Part shown: positions 17,918-26,733 of the stretch, piece after piece
Layout: each line of letters starts with the position of its first letter
How positions within the stretch are numbered: the stretch's first letter is position 1
NCBI GenBank assembly: GCA_022447495.1
Contig: JAKVBH010000004.1
Coordinates: 1-57,275 of the forward strand
From: Marinovum sp.
GTDB lineage: Bacteria; Pseudomonadota; Alphaproteobacteria; Rhodobacterales; Rhodobacteraceae
DNA: 57,275 nt
Direction of reading: 5' to 3'
Position numbers and translations under genes: made by a program
Notes under the pieces: model-generated
The model's input: the letters and a program-made list of their open reading frames with translations, nothing else
Database searches by the model: none
What the model was told of the DNA's origin: nothing

Positions 17918-17946
17918 AGGATTTTTGGCGTTCTGGTCGGGTGAGA

Positions 17947-17976
17947 TTGATCCAACACTTTCCCCGTCCGTATACA
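17947..17976 (+). promoter_or_regulatory. Predicted promoter of folE2
   Basis: TTGATC (17947-17952) and TATACA (17971-17976) with 18 bases between, about 70 bases before the folE2 start. A small palindrome GTTTGTAAAC lies at 17985-17994 downstream of the -10, near the expected transcription start. No clear Zur box was seen. Confidence 0.45.
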
Positions 17977-18048
17977 ACCTAAAAGTTTGTAAACGAGCGC
18001 ACTACGACTATGTTTTATCGCGTGCCGTCATCGCCAAGGGAGACTTGC

Positions 18049-19149
18049 ATGAACATTCATACGCCCGAAGTTGACCGCAAACCAAGCCGTGAAGAAGCCG
18101 AGGCCGCATTGGCGGTTTTGCGGCAATGGGCAGGTAAGTCTGGCGACGCAGAGATTGTGGGTTTGGATCGTGACGTACTGCGTTTGCTGCCTGATTATCA
18201 GGCTGCGTACCCTGAGTTCTCGCGCTCATATCCAGCGGAATTTTCTGTCAATGCTGCCTACAAAGCCGAACTGCCTGATTTGCAAAATGGCCCGTCATCT
18301 TTGATTCGCGGCGCGCATGAAGCGATTCAGCACGTTGGCATTTCGAATTTTCGATTGCCGATCCAATATCGTACTCGCGACAACGGTAACCTCAGCCTTG
18401 AGACATCCGTCACAGGTACCGTAAGCTTGGATGCGGACAAGAAGGGCATCAACATGAGCCGCATCATGCGGTCCTTTTATGTACATGCCGATAAGACGTT
18501 CAGCTTTGAGGTTATTGAAGCTGCGCTAGATGACTATAAAACCGACCTAGAGAGCTTGGATGCTCGCATCCAAATGCGGTTTTCATTCCCGGTGAAAGTC
18601 GACAGCTTACGGTCCGGTTTGGCGGGCTATCAGTACTACGATATCGCCCTTGAGCTTATTGAGTTCGCGGGCGTGCGAAAAAAAATCGTACATCTTGACT
18701 ATGTGTATAGCTCAACATGTCCGTGTTCTCTTGAACTATCCGAACATGCGCGCGCAACGCGGGGCCAATTGGCGACCCCACACTCTCAGCGTTCTGTGGC
18801 GCGGATCAGCGTGGAGTTGGCGGAGAATGGCAATTGCATGTGGTTCGAAGATTTGATTGAGGCGTGTCGGCGGGCTATCCCGACAGAGACTCAAGTCATG
18901 GTCAAGCGCGAAGACGAGCAAGCCTTCGCAGAGCTGAACGCAGCCAACCCTATTTTTGTCGAAGATGCCGCGCGCCTCTTTGCTGAAGCACTCTTGGCTG
19001 ACCGGCGTGTGCGCGATTTTCGGGTGGCTGCGTCACATCAAGAAAGCCTGCACAGCCATGATGCAGTCAGCGTTCTGACCTCGGGGCCGACCTTTGAACA
19101 AGGCTCTATCGACCCGCGTTTCTTTGCGTCACTGTTCCACGTCGGCTGA
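18049..19149 (+). CDS. folE2: GTP cyclohydrolase FolE2
   Basis: A 366-residue type IB GTP cyclohydrolase, converting GTP to dihydroneopterin triphosphate, the first step of folate synthesis. The family motif STCPCS (about residue 225) carries the metal-binding cysteine, and the C-terminal EQGSIDPRFFASLFHVG is typical. The ATG at 18049 has AGGGAG upstream; an earlier ATG at 18010 is not preceded by a good site. Unlike FolE, this enzyme does not need zinc, and it often replaces FolE or serves in zinc shortage. It complements the folB and folP genes at 43-45 kb. Confidence 0.95.
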   Translation: MNIHTPEVDRKPSREEAEAALAVLRQWAGKSGDAEIVGLDRDVLRLLPDYQAAYPEFSRSYPAEFSVNAAYKAELPDLQNGPSSLIRGAHEAIQHVGISNFRLPIQYRTRDNGNLSLETSVTGTVSLDADKKGINMSRIMRSFYVHADKTFSFEVIEAALDDYKTDLESLDARIQMRFSFPVKVDSLRSGLAGYQYYDIALELIEFAGVRKKIVHLDYVYSSTCPCSLELSEHARATRGQLATPHSQRSVARISVELAENGNCMWFEDLIEACRRAIPTETQVMVKREDEQAFAELNAANPIFVEDAARLFAEALLADRRVRDFRVAASHQESLHSHDAVSVLTSGPTFEQGSIDPRFFASLFHVG

Positions 19150-19215
19150 TCCTTGCCCGATGGTTGGAAGCGCTAACGCTTGACAGTCCAAAGCGCCCGC
19201 GCCAACGCTCGGGCC

Positions 19216-20664
19216 ATGGTGGACTTCCGACCGGTTGGATATGTGATTGGCCTTTTGGTCGCGATGCTGGGCGCAACGATGCTGCTGCCTTTTCTCGTGG
19301 ATTTGGCTGAGGGACGCGGTCAATGGCCGGTGTTTCTAGAGAGTGCTATTCTCACCATGTTTGTGGGTTCATTGACCGCGCTTGCCTGCGCCAATAGCGC
19401 AGGTGGTCGGCTTTCGATCCAACAAATCTTTATGCTGACAACGGGTGTCTGGGTCGCGCTTCCGATCTTTGGTGCGATTCCATTTGTGCTTGGCGAGTCA
19501 GAGGCGCGCTATGTCGATGCCTTCTTTGAGGCGATGTCGGGGCTTACAACCACGGGCTCAACGGTTTTTTCTGGACTTGATGATTTGCCCAAGGGTTTGC
19601 TTCTGTGGCGCGGCTTGTTGCAATGGATCGGCGGTATTGGGATCATCGTTGTGGCCATGGTCTTCTTACCCGAGCTGCGTGTTGGCGGGATGCAGATCTT
19701 TCGCAGCGAAGGTTTCGATACGATGGGCAAAATCCTACCGCGAGCGACACAGATTTCGAGCCGAATTTCCACGATTTATCTGGGCCTGACCCTGCTTTGT
19801 GCCACGGGGTACATGCTCTCTGGCATGAACCTTTTTGATGCAACCGTGCACGCTATGACGACCTTGGCTACAGGTGGATTCGCCAATTACGACGCGTCTT
19901 TCGGAGCCTTTTCCGCCTCAACCGAATACGTTGCCGTCATTTTCATGTCCCTCGCGGCGCTTCCGTTTGTGCGCTTTGTGCAGCTGACCACCGGCGAAGC
20001 GCGGCCTTTGATATCGGATGCCCAAGTGCGCGGTTTCTTTACCACGGTGGTGTGCCTCGTCGCGCTTTTGGCGCTTTGGCAATACCTGGTCTACGGCATG
20101 GAGGCCGAGGAAGCCTTTCGCAAAACGCTGTTCAACGGCATGTCGATCCTCACCGGGACGGGTTACGCCAGTGCAAATTACATGATGTGGGGGTCGGTGC
20201 CTGTGGCGGTGATCTTTTTCGCGGGCCTTGTGGGGGGGTGTGCGGGGTCGACCTCCTGTTCGGTCAAGGTCTTCCGCTATCAGCTTTTATTTGCATCGAT
20301 CTATGCACAAATCCGCCGGATTCGAGCGCCCCACGGCGTGTTCACGCCGCGATATGAGGGGCGTCGCGTGGACGAAGACGTCCTGTCTTCAGTGATGTCG
20401 TTCTTTGTCTTCTTTATGGTGACCTTGGGGGTCTTGTCGGTGGGCTTGTCGATGACCGGCCTAGACTTTGTCACGTCGGTGTCGGGCGCTGCGGCCGCTC
20501 TGGCCAACATTGGCCCTGGGCTTGGTGACGAAATCGGCCCCGCTGGCAACTTCGCCGGGTTGGGTGACACAGCAAAATGGATGCTTGCGGCGGCTATGCT
20601 GATTGGCCGATTGGAACTGCTGGCGGTCTACGCCATGTTCACCGCTTATTTTTGGAGGGCTTGA
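19216..20664 (+). CDS. trkH: Trk-type potassium uptake protein TrkH
   Basis: A 482-residue membrane channel subunit for potassium uptake with about ten hydrophobic segments. The four pore-loop signatures are visible: GLTTTGSTVF, TLATGGFANYD, ILTGTGYASAN and ALANIGPGLG. It works with the cytoplasmic gating protein TrkA, which is not in the window. I chose the ATG at 19216 (MVDFRPVGYVIG); a TTG at 19180 with GGAAG upstream would add twelve residues and is a fair alternative. The stop shares one base with the next gene's start (TGATG). Confidence 0.92.
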   Translation: MVDFRPVGYVIGLLVAMLGATMLLPFLVDLAEGRGQWPVFLESAILTMFVGSLTALACANSAGGRLSIQQIFMLTTGVWVALPIFGAIPFVLGESEARYVDAFFEAMSGLTTTGSTVFSGLDDLPKGLLLWRGLLQWIGGIGIIVVAMVFLPELRVGGMQIFRSEGFDTMGKILPRATQISSRISTIYLGLTLLCATGYMLSGMNLFDATVHAMTTLATGGFANYDASFGAFSASTEYVAVIFMSLAALPFVRFVQLTTGEARPLISDAQVRGFFTTVVCLVALLALWQYLVYGMEAEEAFRKTLFNGMSILTGTGYASANYMMWGSVPVAVIFFAGLVGGCAGSTSCSVKVFRYQLLFASIYAQIRRIRAPHGVFTPRYEGRRVDEDVLSSVMSFFVFFMVTLGVLSVGLSMTGLDFVTSVSGAAAALANIGPGLGDEIGPAGNFAGLGDTAKWMLAAAMLIGRLELLAVYAMFTAYFWRA

Positions 20665-22250
20665 TGGGAAAACTGGGCGCAGAGGTAAGCCACGCTCTGG
20701 CGGCACGCGGCGTTGAGGTGATTTTTGGAATCCCTGGTGTGCACAATGTTGAGATGTATCGCGGCATAGAAGACGCTGGTATCACTCATGTGCTGGCCCG
20801 CCACGAAGGAGGCGCGGCATTTATGGCCGATGGATATGCACGTGCCAGTGGCAAGCCTGGGGTCTGCCTGACGATCACAGGACCCGGCCTCACCAACGCC
20901 ATGACGGGTCTAGGCCAGGCCTATTCTGATAGCGTGCCTGTCTTCGCGCTCTCAACTTGCTTGGATGATGTGGCCGCACGTCGGGGGCAGTTACACCAGA
21001 TGCCCGGTCAGTTGGCCGCCGCCGCCAGCGTTTGCGATTGGGCGGAAGAGCCTGGCACGGCAGACGCTGCCTATCAGATCATTGATCGTGCCTTTTTCGA
21101 GTTTAGCTCTGCGCGTCCTCGTCCCAAATATATGCAAGTGCCCATCGCGCTTGCCGGATCAGAGGTGCCATCGGCATCGGCACCAGCCCCGCAACCTTTG
21201 GCCCCATCTCCCGCATATGGAATGGTCTCGGACATCGTGGCCAAGCTTATAGCTGCAAAACGCCCACTCTGCATTTTCGGCGGCGGCGCAAGAGGTGCGC
21301 AATCGGCCATCGACCAGGTGCTCCAAATGTCCGGCGCGGCGGCTTTCACCAGTTACGCGGGCAGGGGACTGGTGGCCTCCGATTGGCCTTTGAAATTCGG
21401 CGCTGCGCTTGCGCGACCTGACAGCGCGCGCATCTGCGCTGAGGCAGATCTGATGTTGGTCTTTGGATGCGAGCTTGCTGAAGTCGATCTGTGGCGCTCT
21501 GAACTGGGGCACACATGCCCCATGGTGCGCGTGGACATTGATCCAGTGGTTTTGGCGCAAGCAGGGCCCGACGATCTTGTGCTCTGTGCCGACGCAGCCG
21601 CAACGCTCGACATGATCGCCAAGGCCATTCCGGCACGTGCAGAGGATCAGCCCCTGAAATGGGATGTCGCCAAGGTGGCGCGCACACGGGACAGATGGCG
21701 TGCAGAAGTCGATGCGGAGCGCCCCGGCATTGTGCCGATCTGTGACGTGTTGCGTACAGCCCTTCCAAAGGACATCTTGGTTTACTCCGACATGACCCAA
21801 TTTGCTTATGTGGCCAAAGAGGTGTGGGACATGGATGCGCCAGGTCTTTGGCATCATCCTTCGGGCTTTGGCACATTGGGATATGCCTTGCCGGCGTCAA
21901 TTGGCGGGGCCATGGCGCGTCAAGGCTCTCCTGTGGTGTGCATCGCAGGCGATTATGGGTTTCAATATACGATTCAAGAACTGGCCACTGCGGTGGAGTT
22001 ACAAGTGCCGCTGATCATCCTACTATGGGACAATACGGCCTTGAAAGAGATCGCTGATGCAATGACAGCGTCACAAATTCCGCCAACGGCCACCCATGTG
22101 GAAAATCCCGACTTTCTTGCATTGGCAAAAGCGTATGGTTGCGCGGCGGTGCAACCGACCAGTTTTGATGAACTGACCCTAAACATCGCTGCTGCTCTTA
22201 ACACGCAAGGGCCGACGCTCATTCGCATGACGCCTGAGTTGATGTCCTGA
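20664..22250 (+). CDS. Thiamine diphosphate-dependent decarboxylase (possibly 5-guanidino-2-oxopentanoate decarboxylase)
   Basis: A 528-residue enzyme of the acetolactate synthase/benzoylformate decarboxylase fold. It has the N-terminal PYR domain with the catalytic Glu48 in ARHEGGAAF, a central domain with FGGGARG, and the C-terminal PP domain with the GDYGFQYT...LLWDN motif that binds Mg-ThDP. The N-terminus MGKLGAEVSHALAARGVEVI fits proteins annotated as 5-guanidino-2-oxopentanoate decarboxylase (arginine catabolism), but substrate choice is not readable from sequence. It is coupled to trkH by a TGATG overlap, although no functional link is obvious. Confidence 0.82.
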   Translation: MGKLGAEVSHALAARGVEVIFGIPGVHNVEMYRGIEDAGITHVLARHEGGAAFMADGYARASGKPGVCLTITGPGLTNAMTGLGQAYSDSVPVFALSTCLDDVAARRGQLHQMPGQLAAAASVCDWAEEPGTADAAYQIIDRAFFEFSSARPRPKYMQVPIALAGSEVPSASAPAPQPLAPSPAYGMVSDIVAKLIAAKRPLCIFGGGARGAQSAIDQVLQMSGAAAFTSYAGRGLVASDWPLKFGAALARPDSARICAEADLMLVFGCELAEVDLWRSELGHTCPMVRVDIDPVVLAQAGPDDLVLCADAAATLDMIAKAIPARAEDQPLKWDVAKVARTRDRWRAEVDAERPGIVPICDVLRTALPKDILVYSDMTQFAYVAKEVWDMDAPGLWHHPSGFGTLGYALPASIGGAMARQGSPVVCIAGDYGFQYTIQELATAVELQVPLIILLWDNTALKEIADAMTASQIPPTATHVENPDFLALAKAYGCAAVQPTSFDELTLNIAAALNTQGPTLIRMTPELMS

Positions 22251-22389
22251 CGCCGTTCTAGTCTGGCGCGAAACACTCTGTGGAAGGTCGCAGACCAGGG
22301 GCAGAACGCTCTATTCATCGAAGTGAGTGTGCGTGAACATTAGGCGAACAAGGCTTTGCAAAGCGCTTGGCGACATATAACATGACGCC

Positions 22390-24741
22390 ATGAGCAGTTT
22401 TGACGATATCGACGCCTTCGAGGCCGCCGCTTCCCTGTCCCACCGCGCCATGGCGGCACGTCCAAGCCCATATCTGGATGATCTCAATCCGGCCCAACGC
22501 GAGGCGGTCGAGAAACTGGACGGACCGGTTTTGATGCTCGCCGGGGCCGGGACTGGGAAGACCAAAGCTCTGACCACGCGCATTGCGCATCTGCTCAACA
22601 CAGGCAAAGCGCGGCCCAATGAAATCCTGGCCGTGACCTTCACCAACAAAGCCGCGCGCGAGATGAAGAATCGAGTGGGTCGCCTACTGGGGCAACCCGC
22701 AGAGGGCATGCCCTGGATGGGCACATTCCACTCAATAGGTGTGAAACTTCTGCGTCGTCATGCGGAGCTTGTGGGACTTAAGTCTAATTTCACCATTCTT
22801 GACACAGACGATCAGCTTCGCTTGCTCAAACAATTGATTGCGGCCACACATATCGATGAGAAGCGGTGGCCGCCGCGGATGCTGTCTTCGATCATTGATC
22901 AATGGAAAAACCGGGCTTGGACCCCGGCCAACGTCCCCGCCGCCGAAGCAAGTGCCTATAACCAGCGCGGGGTTGAGATGTACGCGCAGTATCAAGCGCG
23001 TCTCAAAGAGCTCAACGCGTGTGACTTTGGCGATCTGCTTCTGCACATGGTAACGATCTTTCAGACCCACGACGATGTGCTCCAGCAATACCAACGGTGG
23101 TTCCGCTACATATTGGTGGACGAATACCAGGATACCAACGTGGCCCAATACCTTTGGCTGCGCCTGCTGGCACAGGGGCACCGCAACATCTGCTGTGTCG
23201 GGGACGATGACCAATCGATCTACGGCTGGCGCGGGGCTGAAGTGGGCAACATCCTGCGCTTTGAGACGGACTTCCCCGGCGCCTATGTGGTGCGTCTCGA
23301 ACAAAACTACCGCTCGACGCCTCACATCCTCGCAGCTGCCTCCGGCGTGATCGCCGCCAACGAAGGCAGGCTCGGCAAGGAACTCTTTACCGAAGTTGAC
23401 GAGGGTCACAAAGTAAAACTCATAGGCCATTGGGATGGCGAGGAAGAAGCGCGCTGGATCGGTGAAGAGATCGAAGCTATGCAAAGAGGCACCCGCGGCA
23501 TGCGTCCCTACGGCCTTGAAGATATGGCCATTTTGGTCCGCGCCTCGCACCAAATGCGCGCCTTCGAAGATCGTTTCCTTACCATCGGCTTGCCCTACCG
23601 CGTCATCGGCGGTCCGCGCTTCTATGAGCGCATGGAGATCCGCGATGCCATGGCCTATTTCCGACTGGTGGTCAGCCCCGAGGACGACCTGGCGTTTGAG
23701 CGGATCGTCAACACACCCAAACGCGGCCTCGGCAACAAAGCCCAGCAAACCATCCAAATGACGGCGCGCAGCAATGGGGTTAGCCTCAAAGAAGGCGCAC
23801 GGCTGGCTTTCCAGGGCGGGCTTATCAAAGGCAAAGGCGGCAATGCGCTGCGTGAGCTTGTTGACGGCCTCGACCGTTGGACACGCATGACTGACGACAA
23901 AGACCTCAACCACATGGAACTTGCCGAGATTGTCCTCGACGAAAGCGGCTACACTGCCCATTGGCAGAACGAAAAAACGCCTGAAGCGCCGGGTCGTCTA
24001 GAAAACCTCAAAGAACTCATCAAAGCGCTCGAAAGCTTCGAGAACCTGCAAGGTTTCCTCGAACATGTCAGCCTGGTGATGGACAACGACAGCGACGATG
24101 GCGGGGCTAAAGTCTCGATCATGACGCTCCACGCGGCCAAAGGCCTTGAGTTCCCCGCGGTGTTCCTGCCGGGCTGGGAAGACGGTTTGTTCCCGTCACA
24201 ACGCTCCATGGACGAAAGCGGTGTCAAAGGCCTCGAAGAAGAGCGGCGGCTGGCCTATGTGGGCATCACCCGGGCCGAAGAGGTCTGCACGATTTCCTTT
24301 GCGGGCAATCGACGTGTCTTTGGTCAATGGCAAAGTGCGCTCCCCTCGCGTTTCATTGATGAATTGCCGGAGGAGCATGTGGATGTGCTGACACCTCCGG
24401 GCCTTTATGGTTCTGGTATGGGATCACAATCGCTTGGCGTTGACTCCGATCTCGAACACGCCGCCACGCGGGCCAATGTTTATAACTCCCCGGGTTGGAA
24501 GCGTCTTCAAGACCGCCAGAGCCAGCGCCCCATGTCCCAACCCCGCGAAAGTGCGCAGATGACCATCGACAGCACAGCCATCTCGTCCCACACCCTGGGC
24601 AACCGCGTGTTCCACCAAAAGTTTGGGTATGGTGAGATCATTGGCATTGAGGGCGACAAGCTCGAAGTGGCGTTTGAAAAAGCGGGCACCAAAAAGGTTG
24701 TCGCGCGCTTTGTCACCTCTCCGGACGACGTCCCGTTCTAA
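22390..24741 (+). CDS. uvrD: ATP-dependent DNA helicase UvrD/PcrA
   Basis: A 783-residue superfamily 1A helicase acting in nucleotide excision and mismatch repair. Walker A AGAGTGKT is at residues 51-58, followed by motif Ia TFTNKAAREMK, motif II DEYQDTN, motif III GDDDQSIYGWRGA, motif IV LEQNYRST and motif VI AYVGITRAEE. The C-terminal Tudor-like segment (GNRVFHQKFGYGEII) that contacts RNA polymerase in PcrA is present. It is complete and of usual length. It stands alone; the CcsR-like array on the opposite strand ends just after its stop codon. Confidence 0.96.
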   Translation: MSSFDDIDAFEAAASLSHRAMAARPSPYLDDLNPAQREAVEKLDGPVLMLAGAGTGKTKALTTRIAHLLNTGKARPNEILAVTFTNKAAREMKNRVGRLLGQPAEGMPWMGTFHSIGVKLLRRHAELVGLKSNFTILDTDDQLRLLKQLIAATHIDEKRWPPRMLSSIIDQWKNRAWTPANVPAAEASAYNQRGVEMYAQYQARLKELNACDFGDLLLHMVTIFQTHDDVLQQYQRWFRYILVDEYQDTNVAQYLWLRLLAQGHRNICCVGDDDQSIYGWRGAEVGNILRFETDFPGAYVVRLEQNYRSTPHILAAASGVIAANEGRLGKELFTEVDEGHKVKLIGHWDGEEEARWIGEEIEAMQRGTRGMRPYGLEDMAILVRASHQMRAFEDRFLTIGLPYRVIGGPRFYERMEIRDAMAYFRLVVSPEDDLAFERIVNTPKRGLGNKAQQTIQMTARSNGVSLKEGARLAFQGGLIKGKGGNALRELVDGLDRWTRMTDDKDLNHMELAEIVLDESGYTAHWQNEKTPEAPGRLENLKELIKALESFENLQGFLEHVSLVMDNDSDDGGAKVSIMTLHAAKGLEFPAVFLPGWEDGLFPSQRSMDESGVKGLEEERRLAYVGITRAEEVCTISFAGNRRVFGQWQSALPSRFIDELPEEHVDVLTPPGLYGSGMGSQSLGVDSDLEHAATRANVYNSPGWKRLQDRQSQRPMSQPRESAQMTIDSTAISSHTLGNRVFHQKFGYGEIIGIEGDKLEVAFEKAGTKKVVARFVTSPDDVPF

Positions 24742-24760
24742 CCACACTCTCAGCTCAAAT

Positions 24761-24792
24761 AAAAAACGGCACCGCGGGAGGAGCGGCACCGT
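24761..24792 (-). terminator. Final terminator of the CcsR-like array
   Basis: On the minus strand ACGGTGCCGC pairs with GCGGTGCCGT (two G.U pairs) around TCCTCCC, followed by a run of six T residues (plus-strand AAAAAA 24761-24766). The last sRNA hairpin thus doubles as the terminator. Confidence 0.85.
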
Positions 24793-24956
24793 TCTTTGAG
24801 CGGGGCTGACAAAGGGAGGAGAGACAGCCCGCTAACCGGTTCCATAACCCGAGGGAGGACGGGCTTTAGAACGGATCTCACTTAGGAGACCTGGTTGTTC
24901 CGCGGAGTTGAAAAGGGACGAGACCCCGCGAAAATCTTTGGCCGTAAGGCCGTTGT

Positions 24957-24993
24957 AAAAAGGCGACGACACGAAAGTGTCAGGTGTCGTCGC
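24957..24993 (-). terminator. Internal terminator inside the CcsR-like array
   Basis: A perfect 10-bp stem GCGACGACAC/GTGTCGTCGC (24963-24972 and 24984-24993) followed on the minus strand by TTTTT. It lies after the first CUCCUCCC hairpin, so transcripts may partly end here, giving a first short RNA and a longer one. Confidence 0.75.
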
Positions 24994-25041
24994 AGACAAC
25001 GGTGTGGCGCCAGGGAGGAGGAGAGGCGCGACCGTATCTCT

Positions 25042-25254
25042 TTATTCGTATGCCGCTTTGTAGGCGGCGCGGCGGATCATCGAGCGGCTCAGGCCAAGGT
25101 CGGCCAATTCGCGTGCGCTCAGTGCTTCCAATTCGGCACGTGTCCGGAGGTAGTTTCGGTACCGGCCAACGCGCAGTTTGAGGGTCGACATCATCCGGCC
25201 AAGGCCGTGTAGGGGGCCAGATAAGATGTGCGAATTAATGTCTAAGTGTGCCAT
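25042..25254 (-). CDS. DUF1127 small protein (CcaF1-like)
   Basis: A 70-residue protein with a C-terminal arginine-rich DUF1127 domain (RYRNYLRTRAELEALSARE, LADLGLSRSMIRRAAYKAAYE). DUF1127 proteins of alphaproteobacteria are small and basic; the Rhodobacter homologue CcaF1 lies upstream of the CcsR RNAs and influences their maturation as an RNA-binding protein (family knowledge). The start at 25254 is open to question: an internal Met at residue 21 (MMSTLK) would leave just the core domain. It shares a transcript with the downstream hairpin array, and a promoter is visible upstream. Confidence 0.88.
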   Translation of the reverse strand: MAHLDINSHILSGPLHGLGRMMSTLKLRVGRYRNYLRTRAELEALSARELADLGLSRSMIRRAAYKAAYE

Positions 25255-25282
25255 TGGAATGCTCGCTGTTGCATATGCTTAC

Positions 25283-25310
25283 CATATAGCAAAATGCTGC
25301 ACCTGCACAA
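25283..25310 (-). promoter_or_regulatory. Predicted promoter of the DUF1127-CcsR unit
   Basis: On the minus strand TTGTGC (25305-25310) and TATATG preceded by C (25283-25288) are 16 bases apart. CTATAT-like -10 and TTG-containing -35 elements fit RpoH-type promoters described for the Rhodobacter CcsR operon, but a vegetative promoter would look similar. The start codon is about 28 bases downstream of the -10. Confidence 0.5.
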
Positions 25311-25346
25311 TCAGCGAGACCTCAATGCCGCTATGCTGCATTTGCA
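25294..25346. repeat. Two ATGCTGCA-YY-TGCA repeats upstream of DUF1127
   Basis: ATGCTGCACCTGCA (25294-25307) and ATGCTGCATTTGCA (25333-25346) are direct repeats differing at two of 14 bases and 39 bp apart. The first overlaps the predicted -35. Each contains TGCA-based symmetry. They look like paired binding sites in the divergent DUF1127/mrp region; the binding protein is unknown. Confidence 0.5.
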
Positions 25347-25511
25347 TAGGGAAACGCCTTGTTTTCCAACATTTCCGCATCATTTGATGGCATCCCTTGT
25401 AAATGGGCTGACAACTGCCAGTTTTTGCAACAAAGCTGTGCAATCTTTTCGCAGCGCACGAACATCCATGTTCCGTAGTGGTCCGGAACAAAAGAAGGGG
25501 AGAGGCGCCAC

Positions 25512-26573
25512 ATGGCCGAGCTACGCAACGAAGTGATGGACGCGCTGGCGCGAGTTGCAGTTCCGGGCGGCGGAGATTTGGTCAGTCGTGACCTGGTGCG
25601 CGCACTGAGCATAGCTGACGGCCGCGTGCAGTTTGTTATAGAGGCGCCCAGTCCAGACGCCGCCCGCGCATTGGAACCAGCTCAAGCGCAAGCCGAAGCC
25701 GCTTTGCAACTCTTGCCCGGCGTGACCCAGGTGAGCATCGCGCTGACCGCCCATGCCGAGAAGGCGCCGCCCAATCTCAAGATCGGGAGGCATCCAAAGC
25801 CGCAAGCGCACCCCATGAAACCCTCTGGTGTGGCGCGGATTTTGGCCATTGGTTCGGGCAAGGGCGGGGTGGGAAAGTCCACAGTGACATCAAACCTTGC
25901 TGTCGCTTTGGCGAAACAGGGCCGCAAGGTGGGTTTGTTGGACGCTGATATATACGGTCCGTCCCAACCGCGCATGATGGGTGTTTCCAAACGCCCTGCC
26001 AGCCCGGACGGCAAAACGATTATTCCCTTGCAGAACCACGGCGTCACGCTGATGTCCCTTGGCCTGATGCTAGATGAGCGCAAGGCCGTGGTCTGGCGGG
26101 GCCCGATGTTGATGGGTGCGTTGCAACAAATGCTAGGTCAGGTGGCTTGGGGAGAGTTGGACGTGCTTTTGGTGGATTTGCCGCCGGGCACCGGCGATGT
26201 GGCGATGACCTTGTGCCAAAAGTCTGAGGTGACGGGAGCCATCGTCGTGTCCACCCCTCAGGATGTGGCGCTTCTGGATGCGCGCAAGGCACTGGACATG
26301 TTCTCGTCGCTCAACACCCCTGTTTTGGGGCTCATCGAAAACATGTCGGTTTATTGCTGCCCCAAATGCGGCCACGAGGAACACATTTTTGGCTCTGGTG
26401 GCGTTGCTGCGGAGGCCGACGCAGTGGGGTTGCCGCTTTTGGCGCAATTGCCGATCGATCTTGAAACCCGTGTGGCCGGAGATGGCGGAACACCCGTGGC
26501 CGTAGGGCAGGGTGCGATGGCGGAGGCCTATGCCAAACTGGCCCAAGGCCTCGTCCAAGGCGGTATGGCTTAA
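25512..26573 (+). CDS. apbC: Mrp/ApbC family iron-sulfur cluster carrier ATPase
   Basis: A 353-residue P-loop protein that binds and transfers [4Fe-4S] clusters to target enzymes in the cytoplasm. It has an N-terminal MIP18/DUF59-like domain (residues 1-80), the deviant Walker A GSGKGGVGKST at 114-124 and the LDADIYGPSQ motif. A C-terminal CPKC pair (near residue 278) bridges the cluster at the dimer interface. The ATG at 25512 follows an AGGGGAG-rich stretch. It is divergent from the DUF1127/CcsR unit. Length and motifs are normal. Confidence 0.93.
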   Translation: MAELRNEVMDALARVAVPGGGDLVSRDLVRALSIADGRVQFVIEAPSPDAARALEPAQAQAEAALQLLPGVTQVSIALTAHAEKAPPNLKIGRHPKPQAHPMKPSGVARILAIGSGKGGVGKSTVTSNLAVALAKQGRKVGLLDADIYGPSQPRMMGVSKRPASPDGKTIIPLQNHGVTLMSLGLMLDERKAVVWRGPMLMGALQQMLGQVAWGELDVLLVDLPPGTGDVAMTLCQKSEVTGAIVVSTPQDVALLDARKALDMFSSLNTPVLGLIENMSVYCCPKCGHEEHIFGSGGVAAEADAVGLPLLAQLPIDLETRVAGDGGTPVAVGQGAMAEAYAKLAQGLVQGGMA

Positions 26574-26703
26574 CATAGTTTGGGAATTCCTGGAATCTAT
26601 TGGCAATTTGCGTCGATTCGCTGTTTTGGGGTCATGCTTTCGCATACAAAACTGGCCTGATCGGGCCTAAAAATATCTAAATTCTCAGAGAAGCCAGAAT
26701 TTT

Positions 26704-26718
26704 TGGGATTTTTTGGGA
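26704..26718 (+). promoter_or_regulatory. Tandem TGGGA repeats resembling MraZ boxes
   Basis: TGGGA-TTTTT-TGGGA has the spacing TGGGN-N5-TGGGN described for MraZ binding sites upstream of dcw clusters in other bacteria. It lies about 425 bases before mraZ and 150 bases before the predicted promoter, further than usual. Binding is inferred. Confidence 0.4.
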
Positions 26719-26733
26719 ATAAGCCTATCCTCC

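Larger units (their letters stand above)
24761..25036 (-). ncRNA. CcsR-like small RNA array with CUCCUCCC loops
   Basis: Downstream of the DUF1127 gene the minus strand has successive hairpins whose loops carry CUCCUCCC-type sequence: 25007-25029, 24846-24865, 24799-24833 and 24766-24792, plus a degenerate one (CUCGUCCC) at 24901-24930. Two stems need G.U pairs that exist only in minus-strand RNA (24766-24792 and 24846-24865), fixing the strand. This matches the CcsR1-4 RNAs of Rhodobacter sphaeroides, which follow a DUF1127 gene and act in stress responses. Processing sites are inferred. Confidence 0.85.

Noticed and set aside
22732..23961. Long open minus-strand frame of 409 codons
   Set aside because: It lies wholly antisense to uvrD, whose helicase motifs are all intact, and has no recognisable domain; a composition effect of GC-rich coding DNA.
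24742..25041. CRISPR-like repetition of GGGAGGAG
   Set aside because: Repeats are irregularly spaced, short and located in hairpin loops; they fit CcsR-type RNAs, not repeat-spacer units.
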